Positions 1 through 11,248 of a stretch of DNA of 64,000 nt are shown piece after piece. The number at the start of each line of letters is the position of its first letter. Position 1 is the stretch's first letter. The DNA comes from Cytospora piceicola (taxonomy: Eukaryota > Ascomycota > Sordariomycetes > Diaporthales > Cytosporaceae): contig JALQBC010000008.1 of NCBI GenBank assembly GCA_023375675.1, positions 124,001-188,000 of the forward strand, in the 5' to 3' direction. Under the pieces are notes generated by a model, which was not told the origin of the DNA, did no database searches, and saw nothing but the letters and a program-made list of their open reading frames with translations. The position numbers and the translations under genes are program-made.

Positions 1-184
1 ACCATCCTCGGCACCAGCTTTATCTCCGTGTCAAATGAAAAGGCCCAGGTCTCGACCATGGCTAATTCAGGTCAGTCTGGTGGCTTCGATACCGTCGCCG
101 TCGCCGTCCCCCCGTTTCCATCCACCTCTTTGATTGACCGGTCGTCCGCTGCCTTCAGCTGATTCCCGTCCGATTCCGAACACA

Positions 185-1827
185 ATGGATGCAGTAGCCA
201 TACCTTCATCTTCCGAAAAGCTTTCTGCTCGCTTGGATGCTCTTCGTCCTCGAATCGAAGAGCTCATGCGTATCACTTGCACTGTTGGCTTGGCACTCGG
301 CGTGCAGCACAATGCTTCAACACCGTATTCCGCCAATTTCGGGCTGCGGCCGGGGGATCTCGAACATAAGTTGCCTGTAGCGGATAACACCATCTTTCTG
401 GCTTGCTCCCCTATTGGACTTTTCACCTCCTTTTCTCTGGGTACCAATCGTCGACGACTCAAGCAACAACTTGGACTGGTACATTCGCACCCAAGACCTC
501 CTTCCAGACTTTGACATAGCGTAGGACCTGCTCTGAGAGCAAATTACCATTGCCAATGCACTCCCATCGAACAGGAATGTCTCTCGCCGACACCCACCTT
601 GGGAGCGAAAACAACATCATGATTCCTCTTGAAGATATGTCCAAGTTCATCAGTGGCCAACTCCCAATTTCCCATTTCCGAGAGCAGTGGGTCATAAAAT
701 AATGGGCTACGAGCTTTCCGGTCTCGTTATGGGTAAGGTGGTGTAGCCCAAAAGTCATACACACATCATTCGAGATTCAAATCTGAAGCCTCATGGGATG
801 ACACGAGCGTACACGAAGCGAGCATCAAACGGCATCAAAAATTTTGCCACGGCGTACGTTACGCTCGATGATGGAATTACCACAAAGGTACCAGCGGTCA
901 AGTATGGGGAAGGCTCCTCCAGGGCTTTGGTGGGTCAAGTGGTGGCATGTTTACGTGTGTTGCGGACTTGCTGAAGGCGTATACATGCATTCATGAAAAG
1001 GGTGAAAGACTATTTCGAGTCCAAACAACTGCCACAGACGGCTTTACCTTCCAGAGGGCAGCTGACATATTCTCGGCCAAGATGCCCATGAATCAGCCAA
1101 CTTTCACGGAAACCTCTTATGCCTTTGGGGTGGCAAGAGTCCAACTGCCTGGCCAGATAGGTTGTATCGGCTTCAATCCTGGCTTGATGTCTGACGAGAT
1201 TCCCACCGTCGTAAAGGGCACACCGTTACGACTCATCGTCTATATTAGGGAAGCCTGCCTGGTGCCTTGTCTGCCATTGCCATGATACCCATCCTCAAGG
1301 TAACTGCTGTTATAGTGTCCAACTATCGTGCCCTCGACGAATGTCCTGATTGGGTCATGCATTTTCATGTTTGAGGAGGTTCTTCAAGCCCATGGTCGCA
1401 AAGGTTTCATCTCTGCCGCTAAGGCGAGTACTCAGTTCACCCTAGGATGGTATGAAAGGACCGGCAAGGCAGTCAAAGACACACAAAAGACTGGAAGCTT
1501 TCCATCACTGCCGTTGCAGGACTACGTTGGTACTTGGTGGAGTAGGAGACGTTATATCAAGTTGGAGGTGACCCTCGAGGATGAAAAGCTCTCGTGGGCA
1601 TTGCAGGGCTTTGATCAGACAAGTCTGAGCTTGGTCACTACCAAGATGACGTGTTTCCCTGGTTAAGGCCTCGCAATCATGTGGCGGCTCATGGTCGTTG
1701 GGTCGACAACCCGCCTCTCTTCTGGCAGGTCAGTTTCACCAAAGATAAAAACGGTGATATCAGTTGCCTCAACTGGGCTTATGTCCCTGATGCACCAAAT
1801 GGGGGGAGCTCCTTCAGGTATAAATAA
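185..1827 (+). pseudogene. Beta-lactamase-like serine hydrolase, decayed
   Basis: Scattered pieces of one protein appear in order but in changing frames. The first, from the ATG at 185, reads like the N-terminus of the fungal beta-lactamase/penicillin-binding-protein-like family (SANFGLR, then HKLPVADNTIFLACSPIGLFTS). Next comes HRTGMSLADTHLG near 560-600, then MGYELSGLVM near 700 in another frame, GGMFTCVADLLKAY near 945, and a C-terminal piece (NPPLFWQVSFTKDKNGDIS) ending at the TAA at 1825-1827. The nucleophile motif S-x-x-K of the family reads S-P-I-G here, so the catalytic lysine is missing. Frames change at about 500, 697, 930 and 1640, and there is a stop just after position 690. Introns could explain one or two of these shifts but not all. 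Such hydrolases often sit in fungal metabolite clusters; the neighbouring methyltransferase is also broken. The pseudogene call is fairly safe; the exact original exon structure is not. Confidence 0.7.
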
Positions 1828-2381
1828 CGAACACAAGGAAGACAATTTCGAGGCAAGCAAGGTATCGAGAACACTAAGTCCATTCTCGGCTGACGACTTC
1901 GAAAGAGTTGTAGTCATCCTGACGCTCTTGATGCACTTCGATAGCGTGAATGAAAGAATATGACGGCACTTATTACAGAAACATTAGCTGAAGACTTAGC
2001 TGAGGTACAAAGCATCAGTCACTGATGAGCAGCCTGTCCACGTACGACGAAGTGTTGGGTTGGTTGTGCACAGCAGATGCGTAATGTGCAGAAGCATTGT
2101 GCATTTACGCAAACCGTACTGCTGGTCAATCGGAGCCTCCACTGGACCGTCTACGTGGTTGTACAATTCCTACTTTAAGGGGACTGTCGGCTTGTAATAT
2201 AGCAGTGGGGTAAATAATAGGCATTATGATCTGTACCAGACGAGCCTCTGTTCGGTAAGCCCTGTAGGTATGAATCAATCACCCAATAACTTTCCTTGAT
2301 ATCCTGTGCATCGTCGTCTAGGCGACTCGTACATGTTCCGCGCCAGCTTCCAGGCAGGTTGGTCTTCACGCTCTTCCCACG
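1828..2381. other. Intergenic, no gene seen
   Basis: This 554-base stretch lies between the decayed hydrolase and the methyltransferase pseudogene. I see no coding signature on either strand; the open frames here are short and do not resemble known proteins. It would hold the promoter of the methyltransferase. Confidence 0.5.
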
Positions 2382-3278
2382 ATGACCTCCACAAACGGCG
2401 AGAAACCTCCCATCGTACCAAAAGCAAACATCGATATTCATTTCCCACAGCAGGGCCAAAAGGGCGTCCCTCAAGACGAGGAGTGGTGCGAGCTCGTCAA
2501 CGGTGACACCATCACCCGCATCCGCTTCCACGACTATGCCCAAGTCTTCAGCATATCAGGTCTCTACGATCAGCTCTTCGGCAGGCCCGACTCCGAGACA
2601 AAATGTGTGTCGCCCTAGGTCATAGCTGGTCTGTTACGCGAACAGTTGTTCCTCCTGCAAAATGGCAAGAGTGATGGGGACGGAAAGGCCAAGCTGCGAG
2701 TGCTCGATCTCGGCGCAGGGAATGGCATGATGGGAGAAGAGATCCGCTCGGTCGTCCGCGACCATGGAGATGGATCCCTCGCAGACTCAACAACCATCGT
2801 GGGCTTCGAAACCCTTCCCTCGACGAAGGCGGCAACTGACAGGGACCAGCCCGGGGTGTATGACGCATATGTGGCAGCCAATATCACTGAGTACGTGAAG
2901 GCACCTCCATCGGATCCCACTGAAGCTATGCTATTTTCTCGGGGATTCAACGTCTTGATGTTTATTAGTGCGCTGTGCTTTGGGAATGCAACTGTGCGAG
3001 CATTCAAGACATCTGTATCACTCCTGGAGGATGGGGGCTTGCTCGCGTTCAACCTGGAGGAGGCATTCTTCGATTGGGACGCTTGAGACAGTGATGTGTT
3101 GAGTCTAAAAGCAGAGGTTAGTGGTGTGGACTTGGTTGGACTGGTTCAGAATGCCGTGGAAAGGGAAAGGCTGAGTATCGTTGCGAAGAAGATATACTGT
3201 CATCGTTACACCGTCACTGGGGAGCCGCTGTATTATGTTGCGGTCGTTACTGTAAAGCATGTTGATCTAGGATATTAG
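2382..3278 (+). pseudogene. SAM-dependent methyltransferase with two in-frame stops
   Basis: A single continuous frame of 299 codons from the ATG at 2382 to the TAG at 3276-3278 reads as a class I methyltransferase. It contains the SAM-binding motif I VLDLGAGNGMMGEE (codons about 107-120). Two stop codons interrupt it: TAG at 2616-2618 (after ETKCVSP) and TGA at 3084-3086 (after FFDWDA). Coding similarity continues in the same frame on both sides of each (VIAGLLREQL after the first; VAKKIYCHRYTVTG after the second), and neither stop sits in a plausible intron. Both stops are one C-to-T change from sense codons (CAG and CGA), fitting transition decay, but that is inference. Sequence between the stops is undamaged, so decay looks recent. 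Substrate unknown. Alternatives are stop readthrough or a base-calling error. Confidence 0.75.
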
Positions 3279-4871
3279 AGACCCATATTTCCAGGGGTTT
3301 CAAGAAGGGACTATAGGTAAGGATTATGTGGAAGTCTGAGATGACTTCACCGATATCATTTAGGTTCCTAAATCACTTTGATGACGGCGATACCTAGCAG
3401 GGCGCTTGAGCATAGAGCCTTCGCTTGCTGTGCGTTAATGCTGAGGTATTTCTCCAGATGTCTGTTATCATGAGGACTGCATCAAAGAGACAACAAACAT
3501 CAATCACTACGTGGTTATTGAATAGCAAAGCACTCGTACTTCGCCAGTCGCCTGACAACATGTCCAACTCTGGCAATGTCATTAATTGGGCATAATCGCT
3601 CGTGAGACCCTGCCAACCCATTGCTTCCGCCGCGGGTTGTAATGCCAGGTTTCGATACCAATCAATCCAGGCCGCGCGGGGTCCTTCTCAAATGTAGGGA
3701 ACTTCAACATAGGACCGTCATCACATGCAAACATTGCCCGGGGATCCAGCGTGCCAGGGGGCTACAAGTCTATGATAGGGCGCTGGGATAGCCACCTGTC
3801 AAGCTGTCGAGTTCAATTCTTCGGACACCTTGTGGGATGTACTCACAACCTACTTAGGTAGCTTCCCAGGGTTTCAGTATCACCTTGTCGTTATTGTTGC
3901 ATCTCTCCCACTCAGCCCCAATGGGTCGTCGTCAACATCGTCTGTCGAGGAAAACCTTAAGATTTCCCTGGTTCCTGCTTTCTGTACCGGCTCCATGGCG
4001 GCGAAAATGTAAGCCGTCGACAGGGAATTGCACTCGTCTACACCCAGTACGCCCCATTTACGTTGAGACATGTTTGCAGTGGTTTGTTTTTGTTGCCACG
4101 GTCCACGGGCCCCCTGTCCAAATATCGTGAGACATGTTGCAGAACTAAATGCATTGGGGGAAGAAACTACGATCATTCACTATGCTGTTCTCTGCGTCTC
4201 CTCACATATAACATAGGTAGAAGTCACGCCGTGTAACTGTCTATGTGTTTCGCATTGGTTGATAATCGGAATATTGCTGTGATACTGCCACCCTAACCCT
4301 GCGTCGCCCACATAGACCATACCTACTCAGAGTATCTACTGTAAACTAGTAATATCTCCTGAATAATGTCCTTGATCCAACTCAATACTTGCCACCAACT
4401 GAGTCAGCTAATGGCCTTTATGTATCAAATACTCTCCACGAATTCCCTGTGGAATGCCGACGGCTGAGGCTCTTGGTTCTATGTGACACACATATAGCCT
4501 CTGCCTCCGCCGACGGGTCATCCTGCCGGACACATTCCCACGGGATTACATGTGACTTCCCACTTCCTCTGAAGACTTTCATAGTCAGAGAGATGTCGTC
4601 GCTTCATAGCTGACAAAGAGGCGTCGCCGGCTCCGGGGACCAGTTGCCGATTTAGCGCCCGGCGATAGGCCGAAGCGGCGAAGATGGAACCCGCATAAAA
4701 TCCCACGCGGGAATCCACTCTTCGGATGCAACATTACCTCCTCCGGCTTTTCTGCCCCTTCTCTTCGCCGTAGAATTCTGTTCAGGTCAATGTTAGCAGC
4801 CCTTTCCACTCGCATCTGACCCTCACCTTTTGGTCTGTCATGTTTGACCAAAATCACAACACAACGACTAA
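3279..4871. other. Intergenic, no gene seen
   Basis: About 1.6 kb between the methyltransferase pseudogene and the MFS transporter. Open frames on both strands are under 100 codons and have no recognisable motif. The last 300 bases presumably carry the transporter promoter. Confidence 0.5.
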
Positions 4872-6974
4872 ATGGCAGCAGACGAAAGAGATGAGAGGAC
4901 GCCTCTCCTCCTCAACAACCATTCCGGCAATGGCCATCACAACGGAACTACCGGGTCGCCCATCACCGAGTCCAATCCCGCTGCAAATCGCAAAGAGAAG
5001 GAGTCATGGATCACTCGTGTTTTCGGTCCTCCCAACACCATCAAAGTCCTCCTCGCCGGCTTCATCATAACCTTCTCCTTTAGCTTCACCCAGGTCCCCA
5101 TCTTCTACGTCTTTCACTTGATGGAATGCGATGTTTTTTACGAGACACATCCTCCCTTTACCGGCCCTGGTGATCGTTGCTCAATCAACGAGATCGCTGC
5201 CGGCACGGCCAGACAGTACTCAATCCTTGGCATGAGCACGACCTTCTGCGGCACACTGAACCTTTTCGTGACAGGTTGGACAGTCAAGAGGTGGGGGCCT
5301 CGCTTTGCCCTCATCGTACAGACCTTGATCCCCGGTATTCGTGTCCTGGCGCAGATCAGCGGTGTCGTGGCCGGTGGCAAAGCTGGCATCAACATCATCC
5401 AAGGCACACAGCTCATCACCATCCTCGGGGGGCCCGCCGGGTACATCCTCGTGGTAAACACCATAGCCGGCGAGCTGGTCGAGCCGATGAAGCGGACGGC
5501 CGTCTTCGGACAGCTGCAAGGGTGTATCATGCTGGGCCAGGCGATATCGTACCTTCTCGGTGGCATGGTGGGCGATGCATTCGGTATCCAGATGCCCTTT
5601 CAGGTTGCATTCTTCCTGTTCATGTTTGCGACGCTGTATGCCGGTACAGTGTTGCCATATATTTCCCCTGAGTCGCTTTCAGACGGGAAGCAGGACTCCG
5701 AGTCCAAGGGGATCAAAGGCTTCCTTGCGCCCCTCAGGATAATGTCTCCACAACGGATCCGCTTTTTCGATGGTCACATCGTGAAGCATTATGGCGTGTT
5801 CTTCCTCTGCTGTGGACTCTTCTTGGGCGTGTTGGCCACCGGCTACGCTCCTTTGTTGCTCCAGATGTACGCCACTGCGTACTTCGACTTCGACCAGAGT
5901 GACAATGGCTGGCTTATGAGTGGGAACGCCTTATGCAGGAGCGCTTTCCTCTTCTTCATCTTCCCCCGGATCATCGACACCGGTAGGAAGTGGTGGGTCA
6001 AGAAGCCTCTAGACTCTGAGCATACTCCAGCACATACGAAGCAGAGACAGCCCCAACGGGAAGATGAGCGCCCAAACACACTTTCGAGGATATCGTCACG
6101 CCCGGAGGAGTTCGAGGCGCCAATGGGGTCTGGGAATCAAATGCTACAAGAGGAGTCTATGCCCCAGCCTGAGGCCAACGCAGAGGAAGATCGGGCCGCG
6201 TGTCGCTTTGACTTGTTCTTCCTCAGATGGAGTCTGGTAATCGATGGGCTGTTGACGGCTGGAGCTGCTCTCTGTACGCAAAGATGGCATGTCTACCTCG
6301 GTACGTTTGCTTTTTTCCCTGAGTCCTTTGCTATTGTGCAACACGATCTAGTTGAAAGGTTACCTATGACTTTCCACGTCCGTCGAAACACCTGTGCCTT
6401 TGCCTCATCTTGAAGATCCGGATTGTGACCTATTGGTAAACATTGTTCCTGAAAAGCTCCCAGTGGAAGTTGTACATGAGCTCTATTCAGAAAAAAAATC
6501 AAAAGGGAGCCACCCCTGTATGATATCACAACTACTATTTCACAAAGTCACTCTCAGCAAACGCCACTACATATGTACTTCACTTACTGACATGCCACCT
6601 CAGCCGCATTCCTCCTCCCCTTCGGCTCTGGATCCGCTCCGGCAGGGAAAGGAGTCATCACAGAGATGTGTCCGCAGTCCCAACGCACCGATGCCCTGAA
6701 TGCCGTCACTCTCGTGGAAAATATCGCACGGCTAGCGACGCAAGGCCTATTCGGCTTCATATTCTCCGCTCTCGCGGAGACGGGACAGGCTTATCTCACA
6801 TTTTACATCAACGCAGCCATCGCGATTGTGGCTATGGCTGTATTGTTCCTGTCGTATTTCCCTCCGCTTGACTCCACGATGGTTGCAGACCTGGATGAGG
6901 ACGACGATACTGTGGAGAGCTATAGGGATGGGAGTGATCTGGTGAGGGTTACTTCGCATGAGACGGACCGGTAG
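4872..6974 (+). CDS. MFS transporter
   Basis: Two exons, 4872-6300 and 6604-6974, encode 599 residues. The intron has a GTACGT donor, a TTACTGAC branch sequence at 6584-6591 and a CCTCAG acceptor; splicing joins HVYL to AAFLLPFGSG in frame. The protein is a 12-helix-type major facilitator: a hydrophilic N-tail, membrane segments from IKVLLAGFIITFSFSF onward, a loop 2-3 signature (GWTVKRWGPRF), a long charged central loop (roughly residues 375-440) and a C-terminal helix set ending near AIAIVAMAVLFLSYF. A conserved segment GKGVITEMCPQSQRTDALN lies just after the splice. It would sit in the plasma or vacuolar membrane. Substrate cannot be read from the sequence. Lying beside a broken methyltransferase and hydrolase, it may be the surviving exporter of a lost metabolite pathway (inference). 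The 303-base intron is long for the region but gives the only clean frame. Confidence 0.9.
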
Positions 6975-7736
6975 CTTGAAGGGACTAGTCCTGGCCACAG
7001 AGTTTGGACTAGTGAGCCGCCCATCACAGTCTCAGCAGGCTTTGAAACGTCTGTATGCATTCCAATATATAGTGGAACAAAGATCGAAAGGTTTTTCGTC
7101 TCTTTTGGAAAGCACGGCAAAAACAAAATAATAGACATATTGTCAGTGGCGCTTGGCATGGAAAAGTATATAGGTTTTCGCAGATTAATGGATCAGATAT
7201 GTAAATGCCCCGTGTTGGTAGTATTCTCGTAATACGAGGCAGAATTGAAGGCAGAAGAAGGTGTCACCGACTGAACTGCAGAATATAAACACCTGCTACA
7301 ATTCGACAGTGTGCTGCGTAGCCGTTCTGCTCTTCACACGAACGTGGCAATATCGTCAATGATATCAATACAGGATGAAGGCGACTACTCCCACTAGACT
7401 CGGGGTCATTGTCTATTTCCGCGCTCGCCTCCGGATCGTTCCGAATAAGAATAACTCGGCTCGTCAAGCCGAACCCCCCTTCCAATACTTCTCTTTCACG
7501 GCACCTGGGGCCCTTCCTTGCCCATAGATGGACACGGGAGTTGCGCAGCTCTATTTGACGACTACCACGCCATAGATTTCCTCCGCATATCTAGATATAA
7601 CTTCTCGTCCCCTTACAAGAACAGCCTCTTTCGTTCGCACAAACATCACAAGATTTTGCTACACTTACCCAAGATACCTCACGCAACATACCAGGAAAAG
7701 CCCATTTCCCGTTCTCCCTCCCTAATCAACAGGAAG
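6975..7736. other. Intergenic, no gene seen
   Basis: A 760-base spacer between the MFS transporter and a small hypothetical ORF. No coding pattern or repeat was recognised. It contains the 3' end of the transporter transcript and the promoter of the next ORF. Confidence 0.5.
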
Positions 7737-8123
7737 ATGTTGTCACTCTGGAAGAGACCCAACTCCAAGAGGAGTCCCTCTAATGTACATGGAGTTACTA
7801 GGAACATCACACGGGCAGACGTTCCGCAGCAACCTGAAGATACCCCTGGCAACTTGGAGTTCACCTGCTATATTGAGACACAGGTTGCGGATGAAAGTTT
7901 TGTTACTGCTCTTGATCGAGTGAAGGAGCGCCAGGGACGCCGAGCCCAAAAAGAACGAAATCGCGCCATCCCTGACAATCTTGAAAGCAATCTCACGGGC
8001 TATGTTATGATTGACCACAAGGACAATTGGGATCAAGTTGTCCCGTCTCCTCCATCAGGATCCGCTCGTGATGACCTCCTGGAAACAGCCACTAATCGAT
8101 GTGGCAGTGGGCAGAACATCTAG
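7737..8123 (+). CDS. Small hypothetical protein, 128 aa
   Basis: The ATG at 7737 opens 128 codons; the same frame is open upstream to 7518 but without an earlier ATG. The product is polar, with a basic N-terminus (LWKRPNSKRSP), a charged middle segment (RVKERQGRRAQKERNR) and no membrane helix or signal peptide. I recognise no family. It could be a real short gene, or one exon of a larger gene whose other exons I could not place. Even base composition and an A-rich start context (AGGAAGATG) favour a gene only weakly. Confidence 0.35.
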   Translation: MLSLWKRPNSKRSPSNVHGVTRNITRADVPQQPEDTPGNLEFTCYIETQVADESFVTALDRVKERQGRRAQKERNRAIPDNLESNLTGYVMIDHKDNWDQVVPSPPSGSARDDLLETATNRCGSGQNI

Positions 8124-10075
8124 TCGGGATCTTGTTACTGAAGGCACACCTATTCTCGTGGATATTATGCCTACAGGTCGAGGTAGAGGTCATGATGAGT
8201 TTAATGGTTCCGTTGCTTGATTGTAAGCCTCCATTGCCTTGACACCATCATCAGTTTTTCTCGGGTTTGGTCTCTATGATTCTTGTTTTCTTTTTCTCAA
8301 GATTAGCCAGAGTGCGCTTAAAATCAGAGAGGGGTTAGAGTTTTGCAATATCAGCAGAACCATATGATTAGATGACTTCTGGTACTTCTGATACTTTGCG
8401 TTCTGTCCGACAGAGAGGGCCGTGGCGCCACGTGAGATGATCGTCTGTCGCGTCCCAGGATGAGTCTCACGTGTATAATAAGTGAGAAGCAACTAATTAC
8501 AGCGCCCGCGCGTCGGGTTACACAAGACCGTCAGCTTATGATCGTCATATCCAACAAGCGGTAATTATGTAGAATGAAGGGCAATCTTTCTAGTCGTGTG
8601 TTAGCGTTCCTAGTGCTTATTATTGTCAAGGGGAAACCCTCTTCACTCGAGTTCTCAAAAAACGTCTAGTGGGCTACTGTAGTCTGTGATAGGTAGTATG
8701 GTAATTAGGCGTTTCCAAGGTTATTGCTCGGCCGCCCAATGCTACAAAGGGCATGGAGTTTTAGACGCCAAACAGATGCACGTCACACACATGATCAGTC
8801 TGAGATTTGTGATTGACGGACGGCTTCGCGTGAGGATCCAGGTTTGAGCGACACTTGATGCTGGTTTACGTCGTATTGACAGATACCTTTTTCACGGTCG
8901 CTGAGGATATTGCCTTCTTTCTTTTTCTCGAAATGCATCTATATATAGGTGTATGTACATATAAGGCAGCATCTGAATTTCGGTATAGAATAGGCGCGGG
9001 AGTCTCTTTTTTGTTTCTTACAAAGATATGCAGTGTAACAGTAACACCCCTGCTTGATCCTGACGTGGTCAGACCTGGAACTAGATACTTTGATATTGGT
9101 GCTCAAGTTATATCCGGCCGGAGCTGGAGTCTCGATTGGGATTGGCAAAGGGGCCAAGATGCAGATGGCACAATCTGGAGTTGTGCAAATTATAGCCCGG
9201 GTGGACGCTGATATGACTGTCAGACCTTAGAAGAGCCGATACCTTTAATCAAATTTCCATCCCTGAATCCCACATGCTTCCTCCAAAGCGCGCCCTTGGA
9301 AACATGATTGTTTGTCTTCCTCTCCGTTAGCGTTGGACGTATCCTCTAAAGAATGCAAGACATTGCCGATCCTGGTCTCGCAGGGCCATGTCATATGTAC
9401 AAGGAAGATTTAAAACAACAAACTTATACGAAGGACCGGCACATGGACCGGGGTGCTAAATGGCTGAGATTTCTGGACTGTATCTGCAAATGTAATACGT
9501 TGGTGCTCGCTAGCAAACCTCTATTCTCCCCTGGTGTGGATAGACGAGCGGAGAAATGGTGTTCGAAATGCTATCGTGGCTGAATGTAGGCACAGCTTTA
9601 ATAAAGTTGGGCACATTCGGGCACTGCCTGGCTTAAGGACCCACGCCTGAGGGTGTGTCTGTGCCTACCTGACTGCCTGGCAAATGTGGGCTAGAGCTTT
9701 TTGGAAGGGTGTGTAAGAATGTACTGTGTAAGAATAGCATGAGAGCGTAAGCAAGATCCCTTCGAGGGCATCTGTTTCTGATCGTGTATATGACACATGG
9801 TGCTGATCTTGCGCATGTGGGACCATCAAAGCCACCACCGCCGGCAACTTTGAATCCTGAACAGCTCGAAGTATTATTCGAATATTGCCGCCTAGATTTC
9901 TATCCCACACAACAGCGTGGTTTTCTAGGAATATGTCTCACAAAGTCCTTACTTGGTTTCCCCCTATATAGACTACATCGAGACCCCAACATGACGAGGT
10001 CATAAGAACACCTTCGGAGACTACTCAAAGTTTTCAGTCAGCCCTAGTTCCTCGAACACCTGGATAGCCTCGATT
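8124..10075. other. Intergenic, no gene seen
   Basis: Nearly 2 kb without a convincing gene. An open frame at 8855-9211 (118 codons) has no recognisable motif and an unconvincing amino-acid mix. No tandem repeat or transposon end was seen. Confidence 0.5.
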
Positions 10076-11248
10076 ATGTCCTCTAGCTCCACTACAAGCC
10101 AGGACGACGCCAAAAGGCCTACCAATCCTCCAACCGAGCTCAAGTTCTTCCTATTTTCGGATCCGTCGGCTGCAAAATCGCGGGACAATAAAAGGCTCGT
10201 CCGGTCTCACGTTGCTCGCACGTCGCACGCGAAAAGTCGCCACGCCAGGGAGATTGAACGCGAGATGACTCTAGGAAAGCCCCAGGAGTCTGAGCCAGGA
10301 GATGAACTACTCGCTGCTGGCGAGGAGCTGGTCCCCAGCTCTGTCGGCCAAGCATTGCCGTCTCCAACTTCCACCTCGATGCCCTCATCATGGATCGCTT
10401 CCCAGAACAGTCCCGTCGACTTCCCCACGCACCCTTTGGCTTTGGTCGACCCAGGGATACGAGATCAGATACAAGCTTCCGTCCAGCAGCTCTCGCCCTG
10501 GGAACAATTCCTGTTTGATCACTGTACGTCGATTACCTGTTTCGTTCCTCGGAGCCGACCGTCCCAAATTGCTGACAAGGGCAAACTTCAGTTGTCACCA
10601 TCGTTATCCCCAGCCGACATGACCCCTGCAATCTCTCCTATTATCCCATTGATCCCTCACTGTATCTCAAAGGCATGATGGAACATTGGATCACCTTCTG
10701 TCTCAGCGATGCCGGACTTCTCCATGGAGCCTTCCTCGCCTCGTGTAGGAGCTTGGCCAAGATCCACCGCAACTGGGGCAACCCAGCCGAGGCCGACATG
10801 TACGAACAACGAGCTCTACAATACAGAGGGGAGTGTCTGCGCTCGATGCGCGATTGCATGCCTGGAAATGGGACTTCCGTTACGGACTACACGGTTGGCA
10901 AGGCACTTTTTCTTTCGTGCAACGAGGTCAGTCCTACTTCCGTGGTCATCCATATTGGGCTGGGGCTACCAACGAATCGTGGAACAACATAACTAATGCT
11001 GGTCTCAAATTTAGCACGCGGCAGGAAATTTTGATGAAGCTAGAAGCCACATGGCAGCATGCGAGGACTTGGTGGAAATGAAGGGAGGCCACCATACACT
11101 GGGCATGAATGGCTTCATGTCGCAGCTCATCTTCTGGTTCAAGCGGGAGCTCTTGATGGCGCAGGATGATGGAACTGCAGAAGATGGTGGCTCGACAGTC
11201 AAGGGGACGGACCAGGCCTCTAGTCGGTGGGATACAAGATTACCTTGA
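10076..11248 (+). CDS. Fungal transcription-factor-domain protein without zinc cluster
   Basis: Three exons (10076-10523, 10592-10926, 11015-11248) give 338 residues. Intron 1 (68 nt) has GTACGT, a GCTGAC branch and a TTCAG acceptor; intron 2 (88 nt) has GTCAGT, a CTAAT branch and TTTAG. The N-terminus has the signature of a fungal family that lacks a zinc finger: KFFLFSDPSAAKS, then LVRSHVARTSHAKSRHARE (about residues 23-59). The spliced middle (YYPIDPSLYLKGMMEHWITF, then LLHGAFLASCRSLAKIH) resembles the helical fungal-specific transcription factor domain, followed by NFDEARSHMAACEDLVEMKGG. No Cys6 cluster is present, so DNA binding is not established. Family members are usually 450 residues or more, so this one may be C-terminally truncated. 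A pathway regulator role is inference. Confidence 0.75.

Noticed and set aside
3880..4176. Open frame of 98 codons on the minus strand between the methyltransferase and MFS genes
   Set aside because: No recognisable family, and overlapping frames on the other strand are equally long.
8855..9211. 118-codon open frame
   Set aside because: No motif, odd composition, no supporting splice or neighbour context; likely chance.
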